The notes below the pieces were generated by a model. It did no database searches. It was not told the DNA's origin and was given only the letters and a program-made list of their open reading frames with translations. A stretch of DNA of 64,000 bases. It comes from Scleropages formosus (taxonomy: Eukaryota; Chordata; Actinopteri; Osteoglossiformes; Osteoglossidae). Below, one piece after another: positions 24,289 to 36,703 of the stretch; the first letter of the stretch is position 1, and every line of letters starts with the position of its first letter. Location of the stretch: assembly GCF_900964775.1 (NCBI RefSeq), contig NC_041829.1:10642863-10706862 (forward strand), given 5' to 3'. Both the position numbers and the translations under genes were made by a program.

Positions 24289-25015
24289 CTGTCCAAATGT
24301 AATTCCAGAGCATATAGTGCTACGGAGTTAGAACTGGGTCTGCCGAAATAATGTAAGTAATGGCTCCTTAAAAAGGCAGAATAGTGAGACATTGCTAGGC
24401 AAGTAAAGAAAATTTGGGAATACTCTGTGGCTAGTTTCATCCTGAAGCCATTTAATGTTGAGAATGGTTTAGGTAGTAACCAGTAAAGATACTATTTATT
24501 TCAGGTTCACCTACTATGAAGTACCAGCAGTGCAGTTTTTCACTCATCTTTCTTTTTTAAGTGTGTCCCAGCAACAATTATTTAAGGAAAGTCATTGTTG
24601 ATTTGATTTTTGAAGATGTAAAGCATTTATTTATTGTCCAGCATCCCAGCAAGCAGTTATCTTTCATCTTACCTTTAACCAGCATTTGAAGTAACCCTCC
24701 ACTGAGACAAAATGATTCTAAAAAATTTAATGTTAGGTGTTATTTTTTCATTGTATTATTCCAGAAATATGTTTCTGTGATGACAAGGACAGTAACATTA
24801 CAGAAGCCATAAAGAAGACTGGTGGTGTTCTGAAGTATATTATGCTAGACACAATGGCAATATCTCACTAGGGTTATTTAGGTTTTGAATTTTTCTATTG
24901 CATCTTCCTTTTCTCTTTTAAACCTGCCAGCTGACTAAGCATCAGCTAAAACAAAATTAACTTAAGTATAAACTGTAAATGTTTGGTGTGTGTGTGTGAT
25001 TGCTATATATGTGTC
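24289..25015. other. Unassigned intergenic sequence
   Basis: Nothing recognised. Confidence 0.35.
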
Positions 25016-25019
25016 AGTT

Positions 25020-25363
25020 TTTACATTTATTTATTTAGCAGACACTTTTCTCCAAAGCGACTTCCAATGAACTCTATGTAGTGATATCAGCCCACACACC
25101 TTATTCACCAAGGTAACTTACACTGCTAGATACACTACTTACACTGGGTCACTCATCCATACATCAGTGGAACACACACACTCTTTCCGTCACTCACACA
25201 CTACGGGGTGAACCTGACCAGCATGTCTTTGGACTGTGGGAGGAAACCCACGCAGAGAACATGCAAAAACCACACAGACTGAGGAGGGAGCAAACCCATC
25301 TTCTCTCACACCACCCAGGCACTGTGAGACAGCAGCACTCCTCACTGTGCCACCATGCCGCCC
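25020..25363 (-). repeat. SINE family B, full length
   Basis: The complete reverse-strand copy: tail TTTATTTAGCAGACACTTTT, body CACTGCTAGATACACTACTT, the CATGTCTTTGGACTGTGGG block, then the tRNA-like head ending CACCATGCCGCCC. It lies about 250 bp beyond the 3' end of the reverse-strand crystallin. Confidence 0.88.
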
Positions 25364-25614
25364 GCTCATACATTTTACAGATGAGGTCTTTTACTTTACT
25401 TTACTCCAGTCTTTTACTTTTCGGTCAGCAGTGTCTTGAATGGCTGGTGTATATTTTTTCATGGTACAAATTTCATGGCGCTTTGAGACTATTCTTAAGT
25501 AAGATTTTCAGCAATGGTATTACCCAAATTGGAAACACTCAGAGTTAAGTGAAGATTGCTACTATCTGTTCAGTTTATTGGCTTTTATTGCATAACACGA
25601 GCACTGTCATGGAT

Positions 25615-27580
25615 CTAGCAGTCCTGAACACGTCTGATGGAGCCCACAGTGGAGTGTAGAGCATTCCACTCTGTGAAACGCCGGTACTCGCCCCTCTCAA
25701 GCAGGTACTGACGGCCACGGTAGTTTGGGTGCTCATAGAAGACCCATGCACCATCCAGCACGTTGCAAGAATGGATCTCACGCCGGCTGAAGCGATCAAC
25801 CAGCAAGGGGACATCGTCAGTCAACTCCAGCATCTGGCCTGAGAAGTCAGCCCGCTCGTAGATGCGGATCCGGGGTGAACTGGAGACCTGGATCACCGGG
25901 ACCAGAGGTCATTATGGCAGAAAATCAGTGGTTTTAAGGAATAATAAGCAAGCACAAAAACTGATTTAGAGTCATAATGTATTAGTCTGTTTATAGAACA
26001 CCCAAACAGAGGAAATACTTAGAAAAATCACAATTTCCAAGACCAAACCTCTTAAAATGTATGTGCTTGTGTCATTATTTTATTCCAGTTTCATTTTTTT
26101 TATACTTTAAAGTGTCTTCTGTTCTTCTAGAACAATTGGAATAGATATATAAACCACCTTGCAAAAGTAATCGGACCTCTGTCCAATTTTTTTAATTTTA
26201 CTGAATCATAAATAGGCAGTGTCAGGTTTGTGTGTGTGAGGGTGACACACTCAATAAGAGCCATCTTTAACCACACCTGGTGTTTGCAAGAAAGCATGAC
26301 AATATCCCAGCTGCAATGTGAGAAAAGATTTTGTGGTCATATTAGATGAAGACAGAACATTTTATCCTAAATTCAAACTGCTATGTTTGACACAAAGATA
26401 ATTTGGCCTGTGTTTCAAGAATCACAATCACAAGAATCACAATTCCATGATGGTGTCTGCATCATGCTGTTGGGCTAATTTTTACCAGGAGGCACTGGGA
26501 TTCTTGTTAAAATAAACAGAAGACAGGATGGAGTTAAATACAGTGAAATATGGCAAGGGAACCTTCTACATTTTGCTAGGTGACTGAAGCTTGGAAAAAA
26601 GTTCACGTTGCAGCAGGACAAAGCATAAGGCCAAAGCAGCATTGGAATGTCTCAGTAACAAAAAGGACAATATTCTACTGAGCCAGTTAAAGTCACGATT
26701 TCAATCTCTTTGATAGACGGATAAGTAAGTAATATTGCATTTGGAACAAATATACCTAGAAGAATAAGACAAAATAACTCCAGAATGGAGTGCAAAGGTG
26801 CTACATACTTACCCCAAAAGTTTTAAAGTTGCTCCAGCAAAAGATGAATCTTTGCGGTATTAATGTGTAATAATGAAATACTTAATCAATTAGCATATTT
26901 CACATTTTTCCAAACTATACAATAAAACAATTTCATGTTAAAATAATGAAGTTTCATTGTTCTAAAACAAAGTGTTATTAAAAGGATAGAACCTGTTATG
27001 GTTTCAATACTTTTAGCTAACATTGCATAGTATCAGTGTAAACTGATAAATGGTAATGTTCCTTGATACCAGTAAAATAGTTAGTATTTTTCTCTGCTGT
27101 TTGTTTTTCTATTTCTTTCTAAAAGACAAGTTGAAAAAAAAGTAAATTTATGCCAGATTTTGAGAGTCAATGGGCATATTAACAGATACATGGAGACTAT
27201 GTCCACTCAATCTCGAAAGCAGAACTTACAGTTCTGATTAATCGACAGGAGCTGATACTGTCGTTGTAGCCCATCCAGAAGTGATACTCAGGATACTCCC
27301 CCCGGGTCAGCACGTACTGGTAGCCTGTGTAGTTGGGTCTCTCGTAAAGGACCCAGCAGCCGCTCTCCACTCGGATGGAGTTGCAACGGCTGAAGTGGGA
27401 ACTGAGCTCCGGACAGTCACTACTGCACTCGAAGCATTCACCCTCAAAGTTCCGGTCCTCATAGAAGATGATCTGTGGGTCGATAATACCTTGTTAGGAA
27501 GCCAAGTGTGACAAAGGCATCAACACAGCCACGGAAATGTAATAAAGCTTCTATCCACCTACCTTTGCATTGTGGTCCAT
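25615..27580 (-). CDS. Tryptophan-containing gamma-crystallin (gammaA-F / crygmx-like), 3 exons
   Basis: Lens beta-gamma crystallin on the strand opposite to its four neighbours. Exons in gene order are 27563-27580 (MDHNAK), 27230-27472 (81 codons, N-domain) and 25615-25887 (90 codons plus stop, C-domain), giving 177 aa. All splice sites are GT-AG and phase 0; intron 1 is 90 bp and intron 2 is 1342 bp, long for this family and carrying a decayed Tc1-like element. The N-domain contains [20 protein letters not shown] and a WMGYND stretch; the C-domain contains [17 protein letters not shown]. Four Trp are present, two per domain, as in tetrapod gammaA-F, whereas the neighbouring M genes have none in the N-domain. 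The protein resembles fish crygmx-type genes as I remember them, but I do not assign a symbol. A polyadenylation signal (AATAAA on the - strand) lies at 25574-25579. It looks intact. Confidence 0.9.
26152..26990 (+). mobile_element. Decayed Tc1-like element in crystallin intron 2
   Basis: The + strand keeps transposase order: a GATGGTGTCTGCATCATGC-type motif, then GGCAAGGGAACCTTCTACA, GTTGCAGCAGGACAAAGC and a CAGTTAAAGTCACGATTTC stretch (SPDLN region). Ends resemble fish Tc1 termini (TTGCAAAAGTAATCGGACC). It is heavily mutated, and antisense to the host gene. Confidence 0.75.
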
Positions 27581-27658
27581 GTTTGTGCTATTGCAATTAA
27601 CACTACAGAACTGTTTTTCTTTGTGACATACACCATATTGACACTGGCAAATGTCAGA

Positions 27659-27735
27659 TTTATATAAATAGGACATTAAAATGCACTGCCAGTAAAACTA
27701 TTGTCATTTAAATGAGCTCAGCATTTACATCAGCA
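27659..27735 (-). promoter_or_regulatory. Promoter of the reverse-strand gamma-crystallin
   Basis: On the - strand, reading toward the gene, there are two Maf half-sites: TGCTGA (27730-27735) and TGCTGAGCTCA (27713-27723). A SOX-like ACAATAG follows (27698-27704), then TATATAAA (27659-27666), 79 bp before the ATG. The order matches the M genes although the rest of the sequence does not. Confidence 0.65.
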
Positions 27736-27739
27736 CAAA

Positions 27740-28430
27740 GCCGATGTTGGGTCTGATTCAAAATACTCAGCTTTATGCAATGTTTAATGGCTTTTATTAA
27801 AAGCTGAACTTTTGATCCTACGTTCTCTGATTCCAGAAAGAATTTTTATTATATTATATACATGTGCTAACAGGAATTGTTAAGGCAGTCTGGCAGTTAC
27901 AGAAAAAAAGACATGTGAATTTGAGCTCCAAGTCCCAGGCAGGATCTTGCTGTTATGTTCTTAGAATTGCACTTAATCTGAATTGTCAGTGTCAGAGTAA
28001 GTTTTATGCTGCTTTGTACAAAAGCCTGAGTTAGAACCCTGTGTAACGTTGGCATTCCAGACATTCATTGAGGACTGTGTATTATTATCTTGTTTACTAC
28101 ATTTTTGCCCTTCTTTGACTGTCTTGATTCAAGAGAAAAGTAAATATTTGGGACACAGATATTCAACTAGCAATTAAAAGAGCTTTTACCCTGAAAAGTC
28201 TAAAATAAAAAATATTGACCTATGTAAATTTGAAGATTTTTTAATTAAACTAAGTATAGATGGTAATAGGATGTTTTGTCAGTATGAGGGTAAATAATAT
28301 GGACATTAGAATGAGCTTCTAAGATGCCCCATTCTTTGGGCTATTTGCGCTTTAATCCACTTTCTGTACTTGTTTACTTTTTTATAACCTCATTTATTCG
28401 TCATCAAGAACTAGTCTGTATAATTTCAAC
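27740..28430. other. Upstream flank of the reverse-strand crystallin
   Basis: AT-rich; no repeat recognised beyond the promoter motifs listed separately. Confidence 0.3.
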
Positions 28431-28431
28431 C

Positions 28432-28480
28432 TGTAAATTACTTTGGAGGAATGTATTTGCTAAACGAATAAATGCAAATG
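28432..28480 (+). repeat. Common LINE/SINE tail fragment
   Basis: TAAATTACTTTGGAGGAATG then TTTGCTAAACGAATAAATG is an eroded version of the tail shared by SINE B, SINE C and the L2-like LINE. Confidence 0.5.
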
Positions 28481-28739
28481 GATACCAATTATACCGAACA
28501 CACCAAACTTTGTCGAGATTATGCAAAGCACTCTTACAGTTTATGAAATACAAAACAGTAAAAAGTTTTATTTAGCAGGTTATTGACCAGCAGTTCTGCA
28601 CTCAAACCAGCGGTAGGAGGCAGGCTCTCAGAACAAAAACAATGTACTTCTTACACTGAAGTGGGTGTAAGCAACTAACAACTCTCATTGGTGACATTCA
28701 TATGTTTGCAGAACATGACTTAATTATTAAAATAAATTT

Positions 28740-28995
28740 AGCAATTCCAAATACATGGCAGTTAGTATGACAACACGGTTTATGTATGAGTACAGAAGAA
28801 AGACGAAACATGGGCATATCAAAAAAGAAAGGGACATAAGGTACATGACAAGACAGAGCCAGCACATCTGGCGGCTGGGGGCTCAAGGCAGCCATGTGTA
28901 CGTGACCTCCACAGTCCGCTGTCCAAGACCAAACAACAGGCAACATAAACTATTCTCTCGCACTGACACACCAGAAAAACACTGCATGAAGCAGA
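28740..28995 (-). repeat. Dispersed repeat G, copy 1
   Basis: Its reverse complement aligns with 47335-47545 (GAGAGAATAGTT, GCCTGTTGTT, ACACATGGCTGCC, TCTTGTCATGT shared in order). A short related piece lies near 20490-20530. Family unknown. Confidence 0.6.
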
Positions 28996-29393
28996 CAAAA
29001 GCTTCTCATGTCCTTTTATCTTCCTCTCTGCAGGGTGTGTATGCTTGAAATGCATTACAACATCATGGTGCTTCTCTCTGGGGAAAGTAATCTGAGAGAA
29101 GATTGTCTGGAGGGCTTGATTCAAAAGAACGCAATAAGTATTGACACTTTAAACAAAGCATTTGGACTAAAAGTCCAGATAAATGAGCAAGGCAAATTAA
29201 CTTAAAAAGTTCGGTTGGAGCAGAGGTTAAATGTGCTGGAAAAAAATGGGCGAAGATGGAACATGATACTACACAGAAGACAGAAGAGAACGTCAAAACA
29301 CAGTGATGGATATCTGTGAAGCTGCGGTCCTGAAGATTAAGGACCGATTTTTGACTGCAGATACTATGCACAGGCTGGAAAAAAGCAGCGCTC

Positions 29394-29601
29394 CACACAT
29401 ACTTTCTGAAACCGCTTGGCCCATGAGGGGGCATGGGGAGCTGGAACCTAACTTGGCAACACAGGGCATAAGGCTGGAGGGGGAGGGGACACACCCAGGA
29501 TGGGATGCCAGTCCATCGCCAGGCACCCCTAGCGGGACTCAAACCCCACACCCACCCAAAAGCAGGACCCAGTCAAACCCACCATGACACCACCACCCCC
29601 C
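29394..29601 (-). repeat. SINE family A, older subtype (A11)
   Basis: Flanked by AGCAGCGCTC (29384-29393) and AGCAGCACTC (29602-29611), one mismatch. Confidence 0.85.
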
Positions 29602-30189
29602 AGCAGCACTCTGAGAACAACAATCATTCATTTCACCCATAGATCTATCCATGAACTACTTTGGAGACAAGTGGAAAAACTGTGTTTCTCATGTACGAGT
29701 GTCTGCAGTTCACAGAGAATCTGAGCTCACTGAATGTCATGACACGCAAGCTGCTGTGGCCTCAGGGAGAAAGGATTCAGAGCCTACATTTTGGGTCGAG
29801 GGGTGTTCTTCAATAGCACGGAAGTTATATCAAAATGAGAGCAGAAATAAAGAATTATTGTTTAGGATTTACTCTGACAAATCAAATGGTTAAATATTCT
29901 TATAATATTCTTTTCTTTTCTCCCATTTTAGTTTAGTCTTAGTTTAATTTCTACTAGCTAGAAGATATTTTCAGATGTTTGGTGCCCTATAGTACCGTGT
30001 TCTTTCATGCTCTAAAGCATGTCCTCCTACTGTGATCATTTTGGGAACTGCAAGATATCCAGGGTCTAACAATTGTAGGGAATGCTCTGGAAAACATGGA
30101 TCAATAATCCGATTAAGAAGAAAGTAGATTTTGGGTCAACTCTAAATTTTGGAGGAAACCAATAAATTTTGCAATAGGCTAACTAATAT

Positions 30190-31480
30190 TTCCTATTTGA
30201 GTACAGGATACACTTATAGCAACAAAGCATGGAAGATCAAGGTGGGTTAGGCAGGAGTTGAGAAAATTACAGCATCAGTGTAGGGATGCAGCTAAGGAGA
30301 AAGAGTAGCACAGGCTACTGGCTAGAGTTGAGGTGCACTCTTATGTCTTTATGGAGAACAGGTGGCATAGGAGAAGTAAAGAGAAAGTCAGAAAGTAGGC
30401 AGCTTTTGTAGTAGATCCCTGTGAGTTCGCTAATAGTTGCTGAGGCAAGAGTGCATTGGGCACAGTGAGATTGATAAAGGTTTCCAAATGTCTTGCAGTG
30501 ATTCTACCAAAGACCAGCAGTAAAGCAGTGTAGGGCATTAATAGAACTGTGAGTTTCACCGGTAACCTTGAATGAGGGAGAACCTGGAGATGGCATTAGA
30601 GTGGTGCCATGTCCCAAGCATCATCAAGGACCTCATTCTGGATTACTACTGTGATTTTATTATGAGGGCCACATACAGAAGAGGAACATCTGAGTGGCAC
30701 AGACTGGAGACGTAGAAAATTGTAGGCTGCACTATCTCTATAATTCTGTTTGAGCTGGCTATGAACATACCTTTGAAGTCCAGAGGTTGAGTGTAGAAGT
30801 CCATGCACTAAGGATGCTAAAGGCGACTATTTATTAGAGCTTTTATTGACACCTCATAGTGACTATATTGCCTGCCCCAGGATGCAGGTGGATTTTGCAT
30901 GTGCTAGAGAGCATCACATGGGCTTAGATGTGTTTTAAAGAAATGAACATTTTAGGCATAGGAGCTTTGCCAGGTAAGCTGCAAGACCAAAGAATCGCTG
31001 AATGCCTTTCATGTAGGTATGTGTCGGAATTTCTCGGATGGCTGTGTTTTATTGTGGGTCCGTCTGCAGACTTTGTCATCTCAGTTTATGAACTTCTTCT
31101 AATTTGAACTACAGTTTTTTTTTTCATGTTAAACCTTAATTTTACCGTTCTGCAGTAGGGCCACAAGTTTGCAATTACAGTCACTTTCCGCTTCCTAATC
31201 TGTCTCTCCACAGCTAACAAGAATGTTATCAGCTATTGGTTCTATGCCACTGAGGTTGGCCAGCACTGATCCACTCTGTTGACTCTGTCACAAGGGCAGT
31301 GTTTCATACTTGTTGAGTTGGCTATCAGTTTCCATTTGATGGCCACTGGCACATTCTGTGAGGCACATTACACTGGTGGCACAATAGTATCTAATTCCAG
31401 GGGCACTTCACCCAGGATTAGCGCTTTAAGACATTCTCATAGAAACTAGTTCTCTAGTTAAGGGTTTGTCGCTATGTTGC
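30190..31480 (+). mobile_element. Decayed non-LTR retrotransposon, RT region
   Basis: Scattered readable pieces in the right order match a common fish reverse-transcriptase element: an FVVDP.EFA..LL piece (about 30400), EWHRLE-like at about 30690 and an AFID piece at about 30840, then PRMQVDFACARE. Frameshifts and stops are frequent. The exact clade is uncertain. Confidence 0.5.
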
Positions 31481-31591
31481 TTAATTTTGTGAAGGTCAAC
31501 ATATCTGGTGAATCTCAAGGGACTCAGGCAATCACAAGGTGACCCAAAGTGACCCAGAGAGCAGCTCAACAGGAAATACACATTTACATCT

Positions 31592-32850
31592 TCATTGACA
31601 TTTATTCATTTAGCAGATGCTTTTTTCCAAAGTGACGTACATCTCATAGAAAATACAATGTGTGCATTACATTAGCAGAAAGAGACTTAGATGCAGACTC
31701 GTGATATTTACGTACACTTAGTTTGTTTCTTTCCACCATGTGAACCAATATCCATCACATGAGTAGATGCATAAAACTTTCAGAATATCCATGATTTCTA
31801 ATCACCTTCCAAGTAATTTTTTTAATTGCAGATACATATAAACATTTGTGTTACTTGACAGGAGTACCTGCGTAAAGGTTTACCTGGGCATGAGCTTAAA
31901 GGTATGGTGCATGAACATTTACACCTTACACAAACTTAGATCATGGGCGAAGTGAGTCTGGAAAAGGTGAGTTTTAAGACGTTTTTTAAATGTGGGCAGA
32001 GAATCAGCAGTTCTGAGTGAGAGGGGGAGGTTGTTCTACCACAACAGAGCCAGAGCCGAGAACTTTTGTGCTTTACCTTTTGTGTGTGGAACCACCAGGA
32101 GGGCTGATGTGGAAGAGCATAGCTGTTGGGGTGTAGCAGATGATCAAGTCCTGCAGATGTCTGGGAGCAGTTTCACTGATGCTTTTGTAGGCAATAACCA
32201 GGGCTTTGAATTTGATCAGGGCAGCTACTGGAAGCCAATGCAGAGAAACTAGTAGGGGAGATACATGCGAATGTTTCTGCCAGTCAAACACAACTCAGGC
32301 AGCAGCGTTCTGTATCAGCTGTATACGTTTGATGGCAATAGCTGGGAGGCCAGAGAGGAGAGAGTCGCAGTATCCAGACAGGAAGTCACCATGGCCTGGA
32401 CAAGTAGTTGCGTAGAGTCTGTTGTGAGGTAAGGACGGATCCTGTGGATGTTGTGCAAGATGTATCTGCAGGTCCGGGTTGTGGCTTCAATGTGCTGAAA
32501 GAAAGAAAGACTTAAGTTTATCATCACTCCCAGACTCTTAACCGAGGAGGCAGGCAAAATGAGTGAGTTGTCCAGTTTGATCGAGAGATCATGACAGGAA
32601 GACAGGTCAGCTGGAAAGTGTAGGATCTCTGTTCTGGAGAGGTTGAGTTGTAGATGGTGATCAGATATCCATGCAGAGATGTCCGACAGGCAGGCAGCAA
32701 TGCATTTGGAAATGCCTGATTCTCCAGGTGGATATGAGAGGAAGAGCTGGGTATCATCAGAGTAGCTGTGATAGTTGAATCCATGGGAGGCAATGACAGG
32801 GCCGAAGGAGGAGGTGTAGACTGAGAAGAGCACCTACCTGTATACATATC
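31592..32850 (-). mobile_element. L2/CR1-like LINE, RT to 3' end
   Basis: On the - strand the RT palm motif YSDDTQLF is at about 32750, followed by DHHLQLNLSRTEILHFPADL, VKSLGVMINLSLSF and LLVQAMVTSCLD. After a break comes FDWQKHSHVSPLLVSLHWLP and the 3' UTR, ending in the reversed tail TTCATTTAGCAGATGC at about 31606. It is the same family as 17573-18398 and shares the tail of SINEs B and C. It is 5' truncated and not functional. Confidence 0.85.
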
Positions 32851-33564
32851 TAACAATTTTTGGACTATTTCAACCCTAAAATCCATAACACATTAACTTC
32901 AGGACAACACTCCCACTGTTAAATTCCTGAATTAATGTCTATGTACTTTCTTCCACTGGATCCCATACCAACCAGACTAAAATCCTCATCAGATCTGCTG
33001 TTAAGCCAATACTAACATCCCTTCTATGGCATACTTCTCCTTGCCCAGCACCCAGTGATTCAGGGATAGACTGTAGACTACCACAATGCCAGAGGGACAA
33101 AAAATTTATGAGAGTGAGTGAGTAGTATTATATTTCATTTCTTATGTGTTTTGGACAGCTTTGAATGACTTGTTTTCAAATTAGGATAGCTCAGTATGCT
33201 AGCACAGTACATTAATGTTCTTACAATCACCATATCCACCAATCCAGATAGCAGAACAATGTAGCTCTCATGAACCCAAGTTACCATGCCTTGGAAGGAT
33301 GCCTGGTTTTCTTCAGAAGTCTATTCAGCCTTTCTGCATACCTGATATCCATAAATTCACTGAGACTGCCTCGGCAAGAGAGACAGAGGCGGTCAGTGTG
33401 GCCTTTTGTTTGCTTCTATTCTAATATCTTCTTATGTTTCCTCCCTGCTGTTCAAAGTGATCTTTAGTGCCTTTAATTGAAGAATCACTACTTGGTCTAT
33501 GTATTTAGATAGATCGCTGGCCCATGTGTCTTTCATTAAAGTAATATACACTTGCTCATGCGTT

Positions 33565-33758
33565 AAGGGCAATTTAAAGTTATTAAGAAGTTACCAATTC
33601 AACATACCTTTGGGCTGTGGGAGAAAAGTGGCACATCTGTAGAAAATCTATGCAAAGACAGGGAGAACATGGTTAATCCACACACACTGTTTGATTCAAA
33701 GATACAGTTTAGATGCTATGAGCCAACAATACTACCAACTAAACCACTTTGACACCCA
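33565..33758 (-). repeat. Old tRNA-headed SINE
   Basis: A reversed DANA/HE1-like body is recognisable (ACCTTTGGGCTGTGGGAG, GACAGGGAGAACATG), followed by an eroded head to 33758. Confidence 0.5.
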
Positions 33759-33889
33759 CTTTTTCCCAGATTTCAGCTGTATCAATCCTCTGAAAAGAAA
33801 TTACAGCAAGATACTTTTATACCATACTTGATTGTATTACTTGATAAGAGCTCTGTTTGCAGTTATTATGGTCCCTATTCCATCAAGCT

Positions 33890-34260
33890 AACAAGATAAG
33901 TGCTTCATAAGTATGTCAGATGGCTTGATAGACAAGTGGAGCTGCATATCATCAGCATAAGAGGGAAATTCATATTATTTGTACAGATGATATCCTCTAG
34001 TGGTATATATAAGAAGAAGAGTCATGGCCCCAAGTACCCCAGAGAAATTTCATTTTTTAGCAGAAGAACTTGGCGATGAGTTGTTGCCAACATATAGATA
34101 TTGAAATCTGTTCATGGTATTGGATTAAATCACTGAAGGACAGTACAGAAAAAGCTGTTTCGATTGATGTTATGATGAAACATGTTAAAGGCTGCAGTGA
34201 GATCTAGCAAAAGTGTTACCTGACAATACATATTTCAAATGGTGTAAAAACATGTATCTT
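33890..34260 (-). mobile_element. LINE reverse-transcriptase fragment
   Basis: On the - strand an RT palm motif is readable (PSYADDMQLHL, around 33940), and the piece at about 34190 resembles the upstream DLTAAFN-type motif. Both are on the same strand in the right order. The rest is eroded. Confidence 0.55.
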
Positions 34261-35280
34261 ATTGTCAAGGATAAGACTGAGAACAAGGACAGCTTTACTC
34301 CTCAGATTACAACTATTAAGTAGTATGAATTTAATTACAGAAATGCAAACTGAGATTTAATCTGTTTTGCATTAATACAAATTCACATCAGAAGTGCAAG
34401 AGCGTTCATAGGTCAGTCTATACCAATTTTCTGGTAACTGTACAGTCTGAACTGGATTATTTAGTCATTTAGTTAAAGGGGTTTTGGGGACAAGCCAGGG
34501 ACAAAATTTAAGGTATTCAGCCTAAGACTGAAGATAGTCAGGCTGCAGCCTGGATGAAAGGACTCTTCCTTTTGGGATGAGCCCCATCTCTGTCACAGAA
34601 CCCCAGGCACTAAAGAAAACCATCACAGTTATTCAGTAATTAATCTATTCTTAGAAGGGTAACAGGTCTTCTAAAACAGATTAACTCCATGAGAAAAATA
34701 CCAGATCAGACCTGACTTTATGACATCAGTCAACAATATTTATTCTGCAGTTTTGCAGCTTAAAAAAAAGGATTCTTAAGTACCACATGTAGACCACGTA
34801 ACACATGTACACTGTGCTGAAAAAGGTCAAGAAAGTAAAATATACCCAGCCCAATTTAAGTTATTAAGAATACAAAGGTGGGTAGTTTGAGTCATTTAAG
34901 AGTTTTTAGAGTTTTTCAGGTTTTATAAATTAAAATCATTCTGAATACTTCATTTTTTTTTAATTTGATAGTATAAACATTTAACTTTTAATTTCATACT
35001 GATGTTGAAACACAGTAAAACAAAAAAATAGATGTTTCCTGTAAAATGGAGGAAAATGTTAAATAAGGATTTTTTAAAATTTGTTTCCCTTATGTTTTAT
35101 GACAGACTAAAATAAACTGCACTTTTATCTGCATTCGTACATAATTTTCTCTTGATTGGTTTGCATATCTTATGTCTGCTCTTTAACTATATAATGAAAA
35201 CTTTATGCAAACAACTGTGTGACAAATTTAGACAATGACAAAGTCCTGTAAACTACTGGCAACTGTATAGTCTAGTGTCA
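34261..35280. other. Upstream flank of crygm copy 2
   Basis: AT-rich, nothing recognised before the promoter motifs at 35284. Confidence 0.3.
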
Positions 35281-35283
35281 TAT

Positions 35284-35328
35284 TGCTGGGTCAGGAGTTT
35301 AGACAATGGGATAGAACAGGTATAAAAG
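35284..35328 (+). promoter_or_regulatory. Promoter of crygm copy 2: Maf-like, SOX, TATA
   Basis: TGCTGGGTCAGGA (35284-35296) is Maf-like. ACAATGG (35303-35309) is a perfect SOX core. TATAAAAG is at 35321-35328, 62 bp before the ATG. The Maf-to-TATA distance (37 bp) is the shortest of the set. Confidence 0.72.
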
Positions 35329-35389
35329 TGGCACACGGAGTGGCACAGCAGTATCAGCAGAGCGGTTCTGAGGACAAACAACTATAATC

Positions 35390-36503
35390 ATGGGCAAGGT
35401 CAGCAATAATTTTAATTAATTAAATTGAGAGTAAAACCATTTTGCAGTTCTGTATATATATACTGTAAAAAGTAAATATTACTGTCAAATTTCATGTTAG
35501 GTGCTCTAGCAAGGTATCTGATAGTAGTCACTTGCTGACATGCTGACATTTAAATTGACTAATTGACTTATGTCAATGATTCATCTACCTGTATCATTAA
35601 AAGGGACTACTTGAGCTCAATTTTATAAGCACAAGGATTAATTCAAACAAACATTGGTAATATTTAGAAGATTCAGATAGGAAACTATACTATTATTGGA
35701 AATAATAGTACAAACTATCTTACTGAGCTTATCACTTGTCAGTTAATTTACCTGTATTTTTATATTTACAGATCACCTTCTACGAGGAGAGGAACTTTGG
35801 AGGTCGCTCCTATGACTGCAGCAGCGACTGTGGCGACCTCACCTCCTACTTGAGCCGTTGCTACTCTTGCAGAGTGCACAGTGGCTGCTTTATGCTCTAT
35901 GATCGCACCAACTACATGGGAAACCAGTACTTTGTGAGGAGGGGCGAGTACCCTGATTGCATGAGCATGGGCATGAGTGACTTCTTCAGGTCCTGCCGAA
36001 TGATCCCCATGGTAATCGTTTTTTTTTTTTTTTTAATGTTTATTAACCAGTCAACAACATACACTAAATTCATTGGGAAATGTGACGGGATCTACACTAC
36101 TTTACTACTAATCTGCAAAAAATAACAGAATTTTTATCACTGCCTTTTCCTAGCGTTCAGCCAGTTGGGGTAAGTTGTTTTCCTGTGTATTTGACGCAGT
36201 TACTGTATCTACTTTTAACAGCACAGAGGTTCCTTCAGAATGAGGATCTACGAGAGAGAGGGCTTTGGAGGTCAGATGTCTGAACTGATGGATGACTGCG
36301 ACAACATCATGGATCGTTACCGCATGTCCAACTGCATGTCCTGCAACGTGATGGATGGCCACTGGCTCATGTATGAGCAGCCCCACTACAGAGGCAGGAT
36401 GATGTACTTCAGGCCTGGGGAGTACAGGAGCTTTAGTGACATGGGATGGGGTAGTGGCATGAGGTTCATGTCCATGAGACGTATTATGGATTCCTGTTAT
36501 TAA
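35390..36503 (+). CDS. crygm2: Gamma-crystallin M2-type, copy 2 (3 exons)
   Basis: Lens structural gamma-crystallin. Exons are 35390-35398 (MGK), 35772-36011 and 36222-36503, giving 176 aa. Exon 1 ends AAG before a GTCAGC donor, less canonical than the GTAAG of the other copies. Intron lengths are 373 and 210 bp. This is the most diverged of the four M copies: the N-domain reads [17 protein letters not shown] where the others read [17 protein letters not shown], and the C-domain starts [16 protein letters not shown]. The N-domain lacks Trp and the C-domain keeps two (GHWLMY and GWGSG). It ends MDSCY. AATAAA at 36565-36570 gives a short 3' UTR. No defects are seen. Confidence 0.93.
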
Positions 36504-36703
36504 TTTAGAAAAATGTTTAATTCATTAAACTAAATATAATCTGACTTTATTAACAGAAGAACAAAATAAAGAATACCTGTTTTACTAACTGGTTTGGTGA
36601 TTTGTCATTGGATTTTTATCAGAGCTGTGCCACAAAAGGACATGAAAGGCATAATGGTTAGATAAATCTGTCATTTCTTCACACTAATTATTAATATTAT
36701 AAT

